From: Pseudomonas capeferrum
Lineage (GTDB): Bacteria > Pseudomonadota > Gammaproteobacteria > Pseudomonadales > Pseudomonadaceae
NCBI RefSeq assembly: GCF_013523055.1
Contig: NZ_JAAMQM010000011.1
Span: 124,001-188,000 of the forward strand
DNA: 64,000 bases
Direction: 5' to 3'
Shown: positions 37,631 to 48,780 of the stretch, piece by piece
Position numbering within the stretch: the stretch's first letter is position 1
Layout of the letters: every line of letters begins with the position of its first letter
Notes under the pieces: generated by a model
The model's database searches: none
Told to the model about the DNA's origin: nothing
The model's input: the letters and a program-made list of their open reading frames with translations, nothing else
Position numbers and translations under genes: made by a program

Positions 37631-38961
37631 TGACCTGTACAGCACTGCAGCGCTTCGAAGACCTGGTCGCGGCCCTGCGCGATGCGAGCCGAGCCGACGA
37701 ACAGTTCACCTTGGGCTACAACGCCGAGCACTCACGCTTCATCCGCTTCAATCATGCCAAAGTGCGCCAGGCCGGAGAGGTCAGCCAGGCCAGCGCCTTG
37801 CTGCGACTGGTGCATGACCGACGCCAGGCCGAGGTGCAGTTCACCTTAGGCGATGATCGCCAGCTCGACCGCCAACGGCTGGGCGAAGCCTTGGAGAAAC
37901 TGCGCCGGACCTTGCCACTGCTGGCTGCCGACCCTTACCTGCGCCTGGACGAAAGCCCTTGGCAAAGCCGGGACGTGCAGGCGCAACCGCTGCCCGCGTG
38001 CAGCGACGTGCTGGCCCAGATCGAACAAGGCGCGAGCACGCTCGACCTGGTCGGAATCTATGCCGCCGGGTCCATCTGCCGAGGATTCGCCAGCTCCTTC
38101 GGGGCTTTCGGCTGGCACCAGGCGAACAGTTTCAATCTCGACTGGAGCCTGTTCCACGCCAATGGCCAGGCGGTCAAGGCCAACTACGCCGGCCAGGCAT
38201 GGGACAGCCAGGCCTTGGCCGTTCGCCTTCAGCAGGCCCGCAACCAGCTTGAGCTCCTGGGCCGTCCCGGTATGACCCTCACGCCTGGCAGCTACCGCGC
38301 CTACCTGGCGCCCGCGGCCATGGACGAGATCGTCGGCCTGCTCGGCTGGGGAGGTTTCTCTGCCCAGGCTCTGGCCACGGGCAACAGCGCCCTGCAACGG
38401 TTGTACAACGGCGATGCCCAATTGAGCCCACGGGTAAGTATCGACGAGCAGGTCACCGGCTCGCTCAGCCCGATGTTTTCCAACGAAGGCGCGCTCCGTC
38501 GCGACGTGCGGCTGGTCGGCGAGGGTCGCGCCCTTGAACGACTGGTCAGTGCCCGCAGCGCCGCCGAGTTCGCCCTCCAGGCCAACGGCGCCGACAGCCA
38601 CGAGTCGCCTTGCGCGCTGAGCCTGGCGCCAGGCAACCTGCCCTCGTCGCAGATCCTCGAACGCCTCGGTACCGGCCTGTATATCAGCAACCTCTGGTAT
38701 CTGAACTATTCGGACCTGCCCGCTGCGCGGATGACCGGTCTGACCCGTTTCGCCACGTTCTGGGTCGAGGACGGGCGGATCCAGGCACCCGTCAGTACCA
38801 TGCGTTTCGATGACAGTCTGTACAATCTGCTCGGCAGCCAACTGGAGGACCTGACCCACGAGCGTGAGCTCATCCTCTCGACCAGCACCTACGAGCAACG
38901 GCAAACCGGATCGAGTCATCTGCCTGGCGCGCTGGTCAAAGGCCTGACACTGACGCTGTAG
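37630..38961 (+). CDS. TldE/PmbA-type partner subunit
   Basis: The 443-residue protein is the non-catalytic partner of the preceding TldD-type gene. It lacks an HExxxH site. It matches the PmbA/TldE fold (PGSYRAYLAPAAMDEIVGLL, GLYISNLWYLNYSD, TRFATFWVEDGRIQAPVSTMRF). The ATG at 37630 overlaps the previous stop, which sets the start; the frame is open further upstream only as a shadow of the TldD gene. Confidence 0.87.
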   Translation: MTCTALQRFEDLVAALRDASRADEQFTLGYNAEHSRFIRFNHAKVRQAGEVSQASALLRLVHDRRQAEVQFTLGDDRQLDRQRLGEALEKLRRTLPLLAADPYLRLDESPWQSRDVQAQPLPACSDVLAQIEQGASTLDLVGIYAAGSICRGFASSFGAFGWHQANSFNLDWSLFHANGQAVKANYAGQAWDSQALAVRLQQARNQLELLGRPGMTLTPGSYRAYLAPAAMDEIVGLLGWGGFSAQALATGNSALQRLYNGDAQLSPRVSIDEQVTGSLSPMFSNEGALRRDVRLVGEGRALERLVSARSAAEFALQANGADSHESPCALSLAPGNLPSSQILERLGTGLYISNLWYLNYSDLPAARMTGLTRFATFWVEDGRIQAPVSTMRFDDSLYNLLGSQLEDLTHERELILSTSTYEQRQTGSSHLPGALVKGLTLTL

Positions 38962-39003
38962 CAGCAAGATAAATTCTCGGGGGGGCCGCTGATTTCGAGG
39001 TGC

Positions 39004-39173
39004 CATTGCGGGCCTCTTCGTGGGCAAGCCCGCTCCCACACGATGGACTGCCCCCAGGAAGTCGGACACCGAACCAACTCTTGGAGGGCAATCCACAATC
39101 CGCGTAGAGCTCGATATTCGGGCTTCGCAGGAACCATGTGGGAGCGGGCTTGCCCGCGAAGAGACCTGCAATG
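39004..39173. repeat. REPIN (paired inverted REP elements)
   Basis: REP arms at 39004-39041 and 39137-39173 are inverted copies with a few mismatches (core GGGCAAGCCCGCTCCCACA). They are separated by a 95-bp loop. Together they fill the 270-bp gap between the TldE-type gene and the MFS gene. The core differs slightly from the REPs at 0.8, 7.8 and 62 kb (GGCAAGCC rather than GACAAGCC). Confidence 0.85.
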
Positions 39174-39231
39174 ACACACCGAAAGAGGCGCTTCTCACCC
39201 GGCAATCTCAGCCAGGAAGCTTGAGGCCCAC

Positions 39232-40659
39232 ATGCCCGAACGCATACCGCTGGATCCCGACACCGCCCGCTGGATTCCCTGGGTGGTGGCAATCGCCTTC
39301 TTCATGCAGTCGCTGGACGGCACCATCCTCAACACTGCCCTCCCGGCCATGGCGACTTCGCTGGCGGAGAATCCGCTACGCATGCAGGGCGTCATCATCG
39401 CTTACATGCTGACCGTCGCCCTGCTGATCCCCGCGTCGGGCTGGATCGCCGACCGCTTCGGCACCAAACGTATCTTCTTCAGCGCCATCCTGCTGTTCAG
39501 TTTCGGCTCGCTGCTGTGCGCGCTGGCCGGCAGCCTGAGTCAACTGGTCATCGCGCGGATCATCCAGGGCCTGGGCGGTGCCCTGATGCTGCCGGTGGGT
39601 CGGCTGGTGGTACTGCGCGCCTATCCACGCTCGGAACTGATGCGGATCATGAGTTTCATCACCATTCCCGGCCTGCTTGGCCCACTGCTCGGGCCGACCC
39701 TGGGCGGCTGGCTGGTGGAGATCCTCAGCTGGCACTGGATCTTCCTGCTCAACCTGCCGGTGGGAGCGCTGGGCTGCTACGCCGTATGGAAATTCATCCC
39801 CGACCTGCGAGGCTCGGAGCGGACGCGCTTCGACGGCGTGGGCTTCCTGCTCTTCGGCGCGGCGATGGTGCTCATCACCATCGCCATGGAAGGGCTGGGC
39901 GAACTGCACCTTCCTCACTTGCGGGTGATGCTCCTGCTGTTCGCCGGCATGGCCTGCCTGGCAGCCTACTGGCTGCGCGCGGGGCGCATAGACAACCCGT
40001 TGTTCTCGCCACGGCTGTTCCGGGTGCGGACCTTTTCGGTGGGCATTCTCGGCAACCTGTTCGCCCGCCTCGGCAGCGGTGCCCTGCCTTTCCTGGTCCC
40101 CCTGCTGCTGCAGGTGGCGCTGGGGTATTCACCCTCCCAGGCCGGCATGAGCATGATCCCGTTGGCGGCGGCGGCGATGGTGGCCAAGTCGATCGCCCGT
40201 CTCCTGATCGAGCGCCTGGGGTATCGCATCATCCTCACCGGCAACACGCTGCTGCTCGGCATACTGCTGGCCAGCCTGGGCCTGATCGATGAACAGACAC
40301 CTTATGCCGTGCTGCTGGTCCAGTTGTCGCTACTCGGCGCGGTGAACTCGATGCAGTTCACCGCAATGAATACCGTGACGCTGATCGACCTCGACGACGC
40401 CAGCGCCAGCAGTGGCAACGGCCTGCTGTCGGTGGTGGCGCAACTGGCCTTGAGCCTGGGCGTGGCGTGCGCTGGCGCGCTGCTCGGTGGTTTCACCGCC
40501 GCGGGCAACGCCGACGGCGTCGAGACGACCCTGGGCGCGTTCCAGCTGACCTTCGTGACCATCGGCGTGATGACCATGCTGGCGGCGGCGATCTTCCTGC
40601 AATTGGCACCGACGGACGGAAGGCGTGCTCGTCGTCCGGAACCGGAGATCGAAGCTTAG
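39232..40659 (+). CDS. MFS multidrug exporter, DHA2 type (MdtD-like)
   Basis: The 475-residue protein has about fourteen membrane helices and DHA2 signatures: MQSLDGTILNTALPAMATSL in helix 1, SGWIADRFGTKRIF (motif A), ARIIQGLGGALMLPVGRL (motif B) and GPLLGPTLGGWL (motif C, typical of drug antiporters). It should export an unknown compound by proton antiport. Its ATG lies 50 bp after the REPIN. The 3' end overlaps upstream in-frame reading of dbpA, but the real dbpA start is 58 bp downstream. Confidence 0.88.
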   Translation: MPERIPLDPDTARWIPWVVAIAFFMQSLDGTILNTALPAMATSLAENPLRMQGVIIAYMLTVALLIPASGWIADRFGTKRIFFSAILLFSFGSLLCALAGSLSQLVIARIIQGLGGALMLPVGRLVVLRAYPRSELMRIMSFITIPGLLGPLLGPTLGGWLVEILSWHWIFLLNLPVGALGCYAVWKFIPDLRGSERTRFDGVGFLLFGAAMVLITIAMEGLGELHLPHLRVMLLLFAGMACLAAYWLRAGRIDNPLFSPRLFRVRTFSVGILGNLFARLGSGALPFLVPLLLQVALGYSPSQAGMSMIPLAAAAMVAKSIARLLIERLGYRIILTGNTLLLGILLASLGLIDEQTPYAVLLVQLSLLGAVNSMQFTAMNTVTLIDLDDASASSGNGLLSVVAQLALSLGVACAGALLGGFTAAGNADGVETTLGAFQLTFVTIGVMTMLAAAIFLQLAPTDGRRARRPEPEIEA

Positions 40660-40717
40660 GGCGAATGGCCACGAGGCTGGTAGACTGTGCGGCATTTTTG
40701 CTTACCAGGCCCGCCTC

Positions 40718-42103
<1,386 letters not shown>

Positions 42104-42123
42104 TCGTCTTGCGAGGAACCACC

Positions 42124-43305
42124 GTGCACACCTGCGATGTGATCATCATCGGCGCCGGCGCCGCCGGCCTGATGTGCGCCCTGACCGCCGCCTACCGCGG
42201 TCGTCGGGTGCAACTGCTCGACCATGCCAACAAGCCGGGGAAGAAGATTCTCATGTCCGGTGGCGGTCGCTGCAACTTCACCAACCTGTACACAGAACCG
42301 GCCAACTTCCTCTCGCAGAACCCGCACTTCTGCAAGTCGGCCCTGGCTCGCTATACCCAGTGGGACTTCATCGAACTGGTGGCCAAGCACGCCGTGCCCT
42401 ACCACGAGAAGAAACTTGGCCAGCTGTTCTGCGACAACAAGTCCAGCGACATCCTCGAGATGCTGCTGAGCGAGTGTGACCGAGCCGGCGCGGCGCTGCG
42501 CATGGACACGCGCATCGAGCAGATCGAGAAGACCGAGTCCGGCTACCTGCTGGAAACCAGCGCCGGCCAGTTCGCCTGCCAGTCCCTGGTGATCGCTACC
42601 GGCGGCCTGTCGATCCCGACCCTGGGCGCGACCGGCTTCGGCTACCAGGTTGCCCGGCAGTTCGGCCACACCTTGTTGCCCACCCGCGCCGGGCTGGTGC
42701 CCTTCACCATCACCGAGCCCCATTTGAAGGCACTGTGCACGGAGTTGTCGGGCACATCGCTCGATTGCACCGTGAGCTGCAATGACACGACCTTCCGCGA
42801 GAACCTGCTGTTCACCCATCGCGGTCTGAGCGGCCCGGTGATCCTGCAGATCTCCTCGTTCTGGGAGGCCGGCGACTGCATCGAGATCAACCTGATGCCC
42901 GATCACGATGCACTGGCCTGGCTGCAACAACAGCAGGCCGAGCGCCCCAACAGCGAACTGAAGACGCTGCTGGGCGAGGTCTTCACCCGCAAGATGGCCA
43001 ACCTGGTTGCCGAGCAGTGGTTCGTCTCCAAGCCCATGAAGCAATACACGCCCGCGGAGCTCGCGCAGATCGCCGAAAGACTGTCCGCCTGGCAGGTCGT
43101 GCCAGCCGGTACCGAGGGCTATCGCACGGCCGAAGTGACGCTGGGCGGGGTCGATACCCGCGAGGTGTCGTCCAAGACCATGGAGTCGCTGAAGAGCCCG
43201 GGGCTGTATTTCATTGGCGAAGTGCTGGACGTCAGTGGTCACCTGGGCGGTTTCAATTTCCAGTGGGCCTGGGCTTCGGCCAACGCCGCGGCGCAGTTCG
43301 TCTAA
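42124..43305 (+). CDS. HI0933-type FAD/NAD(P) flavoprotein
   Basis: The 393-residue protein carries VIIIGAGAAGLMCALTAA (FAD GxGxxG), KILMSGGGRCNFTN, a signature of the HI0933/YhiN family, and GLYFIGEVLDVSGHLGGFNF near the C-terminus. The function of this family is poorly known. GAGGA lies six bases before the GTG at 42124. It follows dbpA by 20 bp and could be cotranscribed. Confidence 0.88.
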   Translation: MHTCDVIIIGAGAAGLMCALTAAYRGRRVQLLDHANKPGKKILMSGGGRCNFTNLYTEPANFLSQNPHFCKSALARYTQWDFIELVAKHAVPYHEKKLGQLFCDNKSSDILEMLLSECDRAGAALRMDTRIEQIEKTESGYLLETSAGQFACQSLVIATGGLSIPTLGATGFGYQVARQFGHTLLPTRAGLVPFTITEPHLKALCTELSGTSLDCTVSCNDTTFRENLLFTHRGLSGPVILQISSFWEAGDCIEINLMPDHDALAWLQQQQAERPNSELKTLLGEVFTRKMANLVAEQWFVSKPMKQYTPAELAQIAERLSAWQVVPAGTEGYRTAEVTLGGVDTREVSSKTMESLKSPGLYFIGEVLDVSGHLGGFNFQWAWASANAAAQFV

Positions 43306-43405
43306 GGTAGAATCCCGCGGCACGGAACGCTTCTTGCTGTCCGTGCCGCGGGACGACGGAAGATCGTCCTGTCCGGTTTCCTTCGATCACTGCCAGCAGG
43401 CCATC

Positions 43406-45586
43406 ATGTCTTCGTCGTCCTTCCGCCATTCCTTGCGTCGCCTGTGGGCTCTCGACAAATTCAGCTACAGCATCCGGGTGCTGATCGCACTCACCGGCAG
43501 CATGGCGCTGTGCTGGCACCAGGACGAAATGGCCCTGCTGATTCCGTTGTTCCTCGGCATCATCGCCAGCGCCCTGGCTGAAACCGATGACAGCTGGCAA
43601 GGCCGTCTGAATGCCCTGGCCGTGACCCTGGTGTGCTTCACCGTGGCGGCCCTGTCGGTGGAATTGCTGTTTCCCTACCCTCTGCTCTTCGTCTGCGCCA
43701 TGGCCCTGGCGGCATTCTGCCTGACCATGCTGGGCGCGCTGGGCGAGCGTTACGGGGCAATCGCCTCGGCGACCCTGATCCTGTCGGTGTACACCATGAT
43801 CGGTGTGGACCAGCGCGGCGGTGAAGTCACCGATTTCTGGCACGAGCCCCTGCTGCTGGTGGCCGGCGCGGCCTGGTATGGCCTGCTGTCGGTGCTGTGG
43901 CAGGCGTTGTTCTCCAATCAGCCGGTACAGCAGAGCCTGGCCCGACTGTTCTATGAGCTGGGTCGCTACCTCAAGCTCAAGGCCAGCCTGTTCGAGCCGA
44001 TCCGCAACCTGGACGTCGAGGCTCGGCGCCTGGAACTGGCGCAGCAGAACGGCAAAGTGGTGGCTGCGCTCAATGCGGCCAAGGAAATCATCCTGCACCG
44101 CGTGGGCAACAGCCAGCCCAACTCCAAGGTCAGTCGCTACCTCAAGCTGTACTTTCTGGCCCAGGACATCCACGAGCGTGTCAGCGCCTCGCACTATCCC
44201 TACAACGCGCTGGCCGAGGCGTTTTTCCACAGCGACGTGATGTTCCGCTGCCAACGCCTTCTGCGCCAGCAAGGCACTGCCTGCCAGCAATTGTCGGTTT
44301 CCCTGCGCCTGCGCCAGCCGTTCGTCTACGACACCGGCTTCGCCGAGGCGCTCGAAGACCTGCACGCTTCCCTCGAGCACCTGCGCACCCAGAACAACCC
44401 GGCCTGGCGCGGCCTGCTGCGCTCGCTGCGCGCCCTGGCCAACAACCTGGCGACCCTGGATCGCCTGCTCGGTGCCGCCAGCAGCCCGGACAGCCTCGCC
44501 GATGCCAGCGACAGCAGCCTGCTGGATCGCTCGCCGCGCAGCTTCAAGGACGTCTGGATTCGCCTGCGCACCCAGCTCACGCCCACTTCGCTGATCTTTC
44601 GGCATGCGCTGCGCCTGCCCCTGGCACTGTCCATCGGCTACGGCATGGTGCACCTGATCCATCCGACCCAAGGGTACTGGATCATCCTTACCACGCTGTT
44701 CGTCTGCCAGCCCAATTACGGCGCAACGCGTCGCAAGCTGGGGCAGCGGATCATCGGCACGGCCATCGGCCTCACGGTCGGCTGGGCGCTGTTCGACCTG
44801 TTCCCCAGCCCGATCGTCCAGTCGCTGTTCGCGGTGACCGCCGGGGTGGTGTTCTTCGTCAATCGCACCACGCGCTACACCTTGGCCACGGCGGCGATCA
44901 CCTTGATGGTGCTGTTCTGCTTCAACCAGACCGGTGATGGCTACGGCCTGTTCCTGCCGCGCCTCTTCGATACGCTGGTCGGCAGCCTGATCGCCATCCT
45001 GGCGGTGTTCCTGTTCCTTCCTGACTGGCAGGGCCGCAGGTTGAACAAGGTACTGGCCAACACCCTGACCTGCGCCAGCCAGTACCTGCGCCAGATCATG
45101 GAGCAGTACGCCAATGGCAAGCGTGACGACCTGGCCTACCGCCTGGCGCGGCGCAACGCCCACAACGCCGATGCCGCGCTGTCCACGACGCTGTCGAACA
45201 TGCTCATGGAACCTGGCCATTTCCGTAAGGAGGCCGACGTCGGTTTTCGCTTCCTGGTGCTCTCGCACACCTTGCTGAGTTACCTCTCGGGCCTGGGCGC
45301 GCACCGCGACACCGTATTGCCTGGCGAGGTACGGGAACAGTTGATCGATGGCGCCGGTACCCGCCTGGCCGACAGCCTGGACGAGATCGCCAATGGACTT
45401 TCCGCCAAGTTACCGATCGCCATTCACAGCGATGCCGAGGACGCATTGGCCGATGCGCTGGAGCAGATGCCCGAGGAACTGGATGAGCATCAGCGGCTGG
45501 TGCAGACGCAATTGGCGCTGATCTGCCGCCAGCTCGGCCCGCTGCGCACCCTGGCCGCGCACCTGGTCAAGGGCACGCCGAACTGA
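43406..45586 (+). CDS. yccS: YccS family inner-membrane protein (FUSC/ArAE-related)
   Basis: The 726-residue protein has two sets of membrane helices (about residues 20-160 and 385-520), each followed by a cytoplasmic helical region. This is the FUSC-type layout of YccS and the AaeB efflux group. LSIGYGMVHLIHPTQGYWIILTTLFVCQ is typical, read here as two contiguous parts. Transport function is not established. I chose the ATG at 43406 since the protein then starts at the usual family point. It converges with the winged-helix gene 25 bp away. Confidence 0.88.
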   Translation: MSSSSFRHSLRRLWALDKFSYSIRVLIALTGSMALCWHQDEMALLIPLFLGIIASALAETDDSWQGRLNALAVTLVCFTVAALSVELLFPYPLLFVCAMALAAFCLTMLGALGERYGAIASATLILSVYTMIGVDQRGGEVTDFWHEPLLLVAGAAWYGLLSVLWQALFSNQPVQQSLARLFYELGRYLKLKASLFEPIRNLDVEARRLELAQQNGKVVAALNAAKEIILHRVGNSQPNSKVSRYLKLYFLAQDIHERVSASHYPYNALAEAFFHSDVMFRCQRLLRQQGTACQQLSVSLRLRQPFVYDTGFAEALEDLHASLEHLRTQNNPAWRGLLRSLRALANNLATLDRLLGAASSPDSLADASDSSLLDRSPRSFKDVWIRLRTQLTPTSLIFRHALRLPLALSIGYGMVHLIHPTQGYWIILTTLFVCQPNYGATRRKLGQRIIGTAIGLTVGWALFDLFPSPIVQSLFAVTAGVVFFVNRTTRYTLATAAITLMVLFCFNQTGDGYGLFLPRLFDTLVGSLIAILAVFLFLPDWQGRRLNKVLANTLTCASQYLRQIMEQYANGKRDDLAYRLARRNAHNADAALSTTLSNMLMEPGHFRKEADVGFRFLVLSHTLLSYLSGLGAHRDTVLPGEVREQLIDGAGTRLADSLDEIANGLSAKLPIAIHSDAEDALADALEQMPEELDEHQRLVQTQLALICRQLGPLRTLAAHLVKGTPN

Positions 45587-45611
45587 GCGACGCTGCGGCG
45601 CAGGACACTGT

Positions 45612-45914
45612 TCAGGGGTAGCCGAGGACTTCTCGGACTTGCGCCAGATGAGCGGCGATCCATTGCTTGTCGATCGCGCCCCAGTCACGGATACGGTAGT
45701 GCCCGGCATGGCGGCGGGCGCCGTCCTGTTGCTCGAATTCGCAGATGATGTCCAGGTCGGCCAGCGCGGTGATGGTGTCCTGGGCCGTCCGGCGGGGCAT
45801 GCCGGTCGCTTCCATCAGTGCGGGTACGCTCGAGGCTGTCTGGCTATCGATCAGCCAGGCTACGTAGAGCCGTCGGTAGAAGCTGCTCTTGGTCTTGCTT
45901 ACGTCCATCTGCAT
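45612..45914 (-). CDS. Small winged-helix DNA-binding protein
   Basis: The 100-residue protein reads as a single winged helix: SVPALMEATGMPRRTAQDTI is a helix-turn-helix and the GHYRIRDWGAID stretch could form the wing. AAGGATCG precedes the ATG at 45914. It follows the YgjP-type metallopeptidase by 13 bp on the same strand, so they form a pair. Targets are unknown; with no effector domain it could be an autoregulator or an adaptor. Confidence 0.78.
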   Translation of the reverse strand: MQMDVSKTKSSFYRRLYVAWLIDSQTASSVPALMEATGMPRRTAQDTITALADLDIICEFEQQDGARRHAGHYRIRDWGAIDKQWIAAHLAQVREVLGYP

Positions 45915-45927
45915 CGATCCTTGTGGT

Positions 45928-46428
45928 TCAGGTGGCGCCGGGCAGTTCCCGGTAGGTCAGGTAGACCCGGAGATCGAACTCCAATTGGTGATAGGCCGGC
46001 TCCATGTGCTCGCAGAGCTGGTAGAAGGCCTTGCTGTGATCGCGCTCCTTGAGGTGCGCCAGCTCGTGCACGACGATCATGCGCAGGAACTGCGGCGCTG
46101 CGTCCTTGAACAGCGAGGCTATGCGGATTTCCTTCTTCGCCTTCAGCTTCCCGCCCTGGACCCGCGACACGGCGGTGTTGAGCCCGAGGGCACGGTGCGT
46201 CAGGTCCAATCGATTGTCGAACAAGACCTTGTCGAGACTGGGCGCGCTACGCAGGTACTCCTGCCTAAGGCCCTGGGCATAGGCATAAAGCGCCTTGTCG
46301 CTCTGCACCTGATGGCGATCGGCATAGCGCTGGCGCAGGTAATCGCCCAGGCGGTCGCTGGCGATCAGCTGGCGTATCTGATCCTGCAGATGCTGTGGGT
46401 AGGCTTGCAAGTAGCGTAGTGCGGTCAT
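45928..46428 (-). CDS. YgjP-like M48/WLM-type metallopeptidase
   Basis: The 166-residue protein has VVHELAHLKERDHSKAF, an HExxH zinc site followed by a third His seven residues later, as in the YgjP/DUF45 group. No membrane segment or signal is seen, so it acts in the cytoplasm. I chose the ATG at 46426-46428. The frame extends upstream 13 codons toward the cfcR stop. A winged-helix gene follows. Substrate unknown. Confidence 0.85.
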   Translation of the reverse strand: MTALRYLQAYPQHLQDQIRQLIASDRLGDYLRQRYADRHQVQSDKALYAYAQGLRQEYLRSAPSLDKVLFDNRLDLTHRALGLNTAVSRVQGGKLKAKKEIRIASLFKDAAPQFLRMIVVHELAHLKERDHSKAFYQLCEHMEPAYHQLEFDLRVYLTYRELPGAT

Positions 46429-46467
46429 GACGACGGAGTCGGCCGAAGAAGGGCAGAGTTTATCCAA

Positions 46468-48588
46468 TCATGACGCGGGCCAGGGGAAAATCACCGGGAA
46501 ATCGCTCGCCTTCTCTGGGGGCATCGGGTGGGCAACCAGGAAGCCCTGCACATATTCGCAGCCGTTGGCCTTCAACCAATCGGCCTGGGCCTGGGTCTCC
46601 ACGCCTTCGGCGATCACCGTGATGCCATAGTCCAGGCACAGCTCGATGACGCTGCGAGCCAAGGCGACATCCGCGCGGGAGTCGGGCAGCCTGGCAACCA
46701 GATGGCGGTCCAGCTTCAAGGTATCGATGGGCAGGTCACGCAGCATGCGCAGCGAGCAGTCACCGGCGCCGAAATCGTCCAGCGCGACCCGCACGCCCAG
46801 CTCGCGCAGTCGATGCACCTGTTTGACCGCTGCGTCGATGTTGTACATCAACGAGGTCTCCGCCACCTCGACCTCCAGCTGCGAGGGCAGCAGACCATGC
46901 TCCAGAATGACCCGTTGCAGCTCGTCGACCAGTGACGGCAGGGTGAACTGAGCCTGGCTCAGGCTGATCGCCAGCACCAGCTCGTGATCGAAGCACGGGT
47001 ACCAAGCCCGTCGCTGAGCGGCGCCCTTGTCATAGATCCAGCTAGCCAGCCGGTTGATCAACCGCGCTTCTTCGAGCAAAGGAATGAACAGCCCGGGCGG
47101 GACGTCGCCGACGCTGGGATGCTGCCAGCGCAGCAAGGCTTCGAAGCCGCGCAGACGACCGTCGGCAAAGGCCACCTGAGGCTGGTAGACGAGGTTGAAA
47201 TCCTCCTGCTCGATCGCCGCGCGCACGCTGTTTTCGAGCATCAGGCGCGAGTGCGCACGACCATTGAGCTCCTGATCGTAAAAGCGATACTGCTGACGCC
47301 CTGCCTGCTTGGCCGCATACATGGCCGCGTCTGCCGCGCGAATCAGAGCGTCGACACTCGTCCCACACTCGGGATAGGTAGCGATGCCGATGCTGACACC
47401 CAGGCAGACATCGAGCCCATCCACTTGACGGCACATCGACATGCGCTCGAGCAGTTTTTCGGCATACCGCCCTGCCTGTTCGGGATAGAGCAGGCCGTCG
47501 AACAACGCGGTGAACTCATCACCGCCCATGCGCGCCAGCAGCGCCTGGCTGCCAAGACAATCCTTGATCTGCTCCGCGACCCAGCGCAGGATCTGATCAC
47601 CTGCTTCGTGCCCCAGGGTGTCGTTGATTCTCTTGAAGCCGTCCAGGTCCATGTACATCAGGGCCTGGGTCTTGTCCGAGCGTTCGGTGCGCAGCAGCGC
47701 GCCCTCGACAGCCTGATGAAAACCACGACGATTGAGCAGCCCGGTCAACGGGTCGGTCACGGCTTGATACTCGAGCTGCTGATGCAGGCTGCGTACCACC
47801 GACATGTCGAGGACCGTCACCACCATGGCCCGCTGCTCGACCGGCAATGGGGCACAGGACAGCGCAACAGGCACCAGTTGTCCTGCCGGGGTTCGCAGAT
47901 GGCCATCATGGACACGGAGGATCGTCCGTTCCCGGTAGGCCTGGTAGAACGCCGACTCTCGCCACAGGCAGGGACCCGACAGCTGGATCAGGTCCAGAAA
48001 ATGCGCACCTCGAAGCTGCTCCACCGAGGCCTGGAGCAGACGCGACGCCTCTGGGTTGGCAAAGCTGATCACGCCGGCTTCCTCCACGACGAGAATACCT
48101 TCCGCGGCATTCTCCAGGATCGAAGCATTGAATGCCCTTGCCGCCTCGAGGTCACGGGTCAGGCGCTGCAGCATCCGCCGGTTGCGTTGCTGATCGAGCA
48201 GGGCCTGGACCTTCGGCTTGAGGATCTGGGGGTCGAAGGGTTTGAACAGATAATCCACCGCGCCGCTGGCATAGCCCTTGATCACGGAGGCCTGGGACTG
48301 TTCGTTGGCGGTCAGGAAGATGATCGGCGTCAGGCGCGTGCGCTGGCTGCCGCGCATCAGGCGGGCGACTTCGAAGCCGTCCATCTCGGGCATCTGCACA
48401 TCGAGCAGAACCAGGTCCACCTCGTGCTCGAGCAGCGCGCTCAAGGCTTCCGTGCCTGAGCTGGCCGTCAGCACCTGCCAGTCCTGGCGGGTCAACAAGG
48501 CTCGCATGCTGAGCAGGTTCTCCGGGTAGTCATCCACGACCAGCAGAACCGAGCTGCCGTGGGATGCAGAAGAGTAAGCGCAATCCAT
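46468..48588 (-). CDS. cfcR: CfcR-type response regulator with PAS, GGDEF and EAL domains
   Basis: The 706-residue protein controls c-di-GMP. It has a receiver domain (phospho-acceptor Asp63 in LVLLDVQMPEMDG, Lys in LFKPFDP), a PAS-like segment (about 150-265), a GGDEF domain with intact MGGDEF, and an EAL domain with FEALLRW, EVEVAETSL, ALDDFGAGDCS, LKLD, AEGVET and YVQGFL. No RxxD inhibitory site lies before GGDEF, so product feedback is not expected. The EAL metal-binding Asn (NLS in active enzymes) is Ser (ISLS). It matches CfcR of P. putida by domains and neighbourhood with fba; that protein is RpoS-dependent and under RsmA control, which I recall. Start: ATG at 48588, not the upstream TTG. 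Confidence 0.9.
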   Translation of the reverse strand: MDCAYSSASHGSSVLLVVDDYPENLLSMRALLTRQDWQVLTASSGTEALSALLEHEVDLVLLDVQMPEMDGFEVARLMRGSQRTRLTPIIFLTANEQSQASVIKGYASGAVDYLFKPFDPQILKPKVQALLDQQRNRRMLQRLTRDLEAARAFNASILENAAEGILVVEEAGVISFANPEASRLLQASVEQLRGAHFLDLIQLSGPCLWRESAFYQAYRERTILRVHDGHLRTPAGQLVPVALSCAPLPVEQRAMVVTVLDMSVVRSLHQQLEYQAVTDPLTGLLNRRGFHQAVEGALLRTERSDKTQALMYMDLDGFKRINDTLGHEAGDQILRWVAEQIKDCLGSQALLARMGGDEFTALFDGLLYPEQAGRYAEKLLERMSMCRQVDGLDVCLGVSIGIATYPECGTSVDALIRAADAAMYAAKQAGRQQYRFYDQELNGRAHSRLMLENSVRAAIEQEDFNLVYQPQVAFADGRLRGFEALLRWQHPSVGDVPPGLFIPLLEEARLINRLASWIYDKGAAQRRAWYPCFDHELVLAISLSQAQFTLPSLVDELQRVILEHGLLPSQLEVEVAETSLMYNIDAAVKQVHRLRELGVRVALDDFGAGDCSLRMLRDLPIDTLKLDRHLVARLPDSRADVALARSVIELCLDYGITVIAEGVETQAQADWLKANGCEYVQGFLVAHPMPPEKASDFPVIFPWPAS

Positions 48589-48742
48589 ACTGTTCCAGAG
48601 CTCCAACGACCACGTCCAGTTTGGATCCGATAATCTACTCTAGTTCGGAGCAGCAAAGACACAAAACAATCAGTTGGCCATCACTGAAAAAACGGGTGAC
48701 TTTCGACCGGCGGTTGTACCTTGCGGACAGTAGGGAGCCATA

Positions 48743-48772
48743 AAAAAACCCGCATCGCTGCGGGTTTCTTCA
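48743..48772 (-). terminator. Intrinsic terminator after fba
   Basis: On the minus strand AACCCGCA, a four-base loop, and TGCGGGTT form a strong stem followed by seven T residues, 9 bases after the fba stop. This is a classic rho-independent terminator between fba and cfcR. Confidence 0.92.
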
Positions 48773-48780
48773 CTCTGGGA

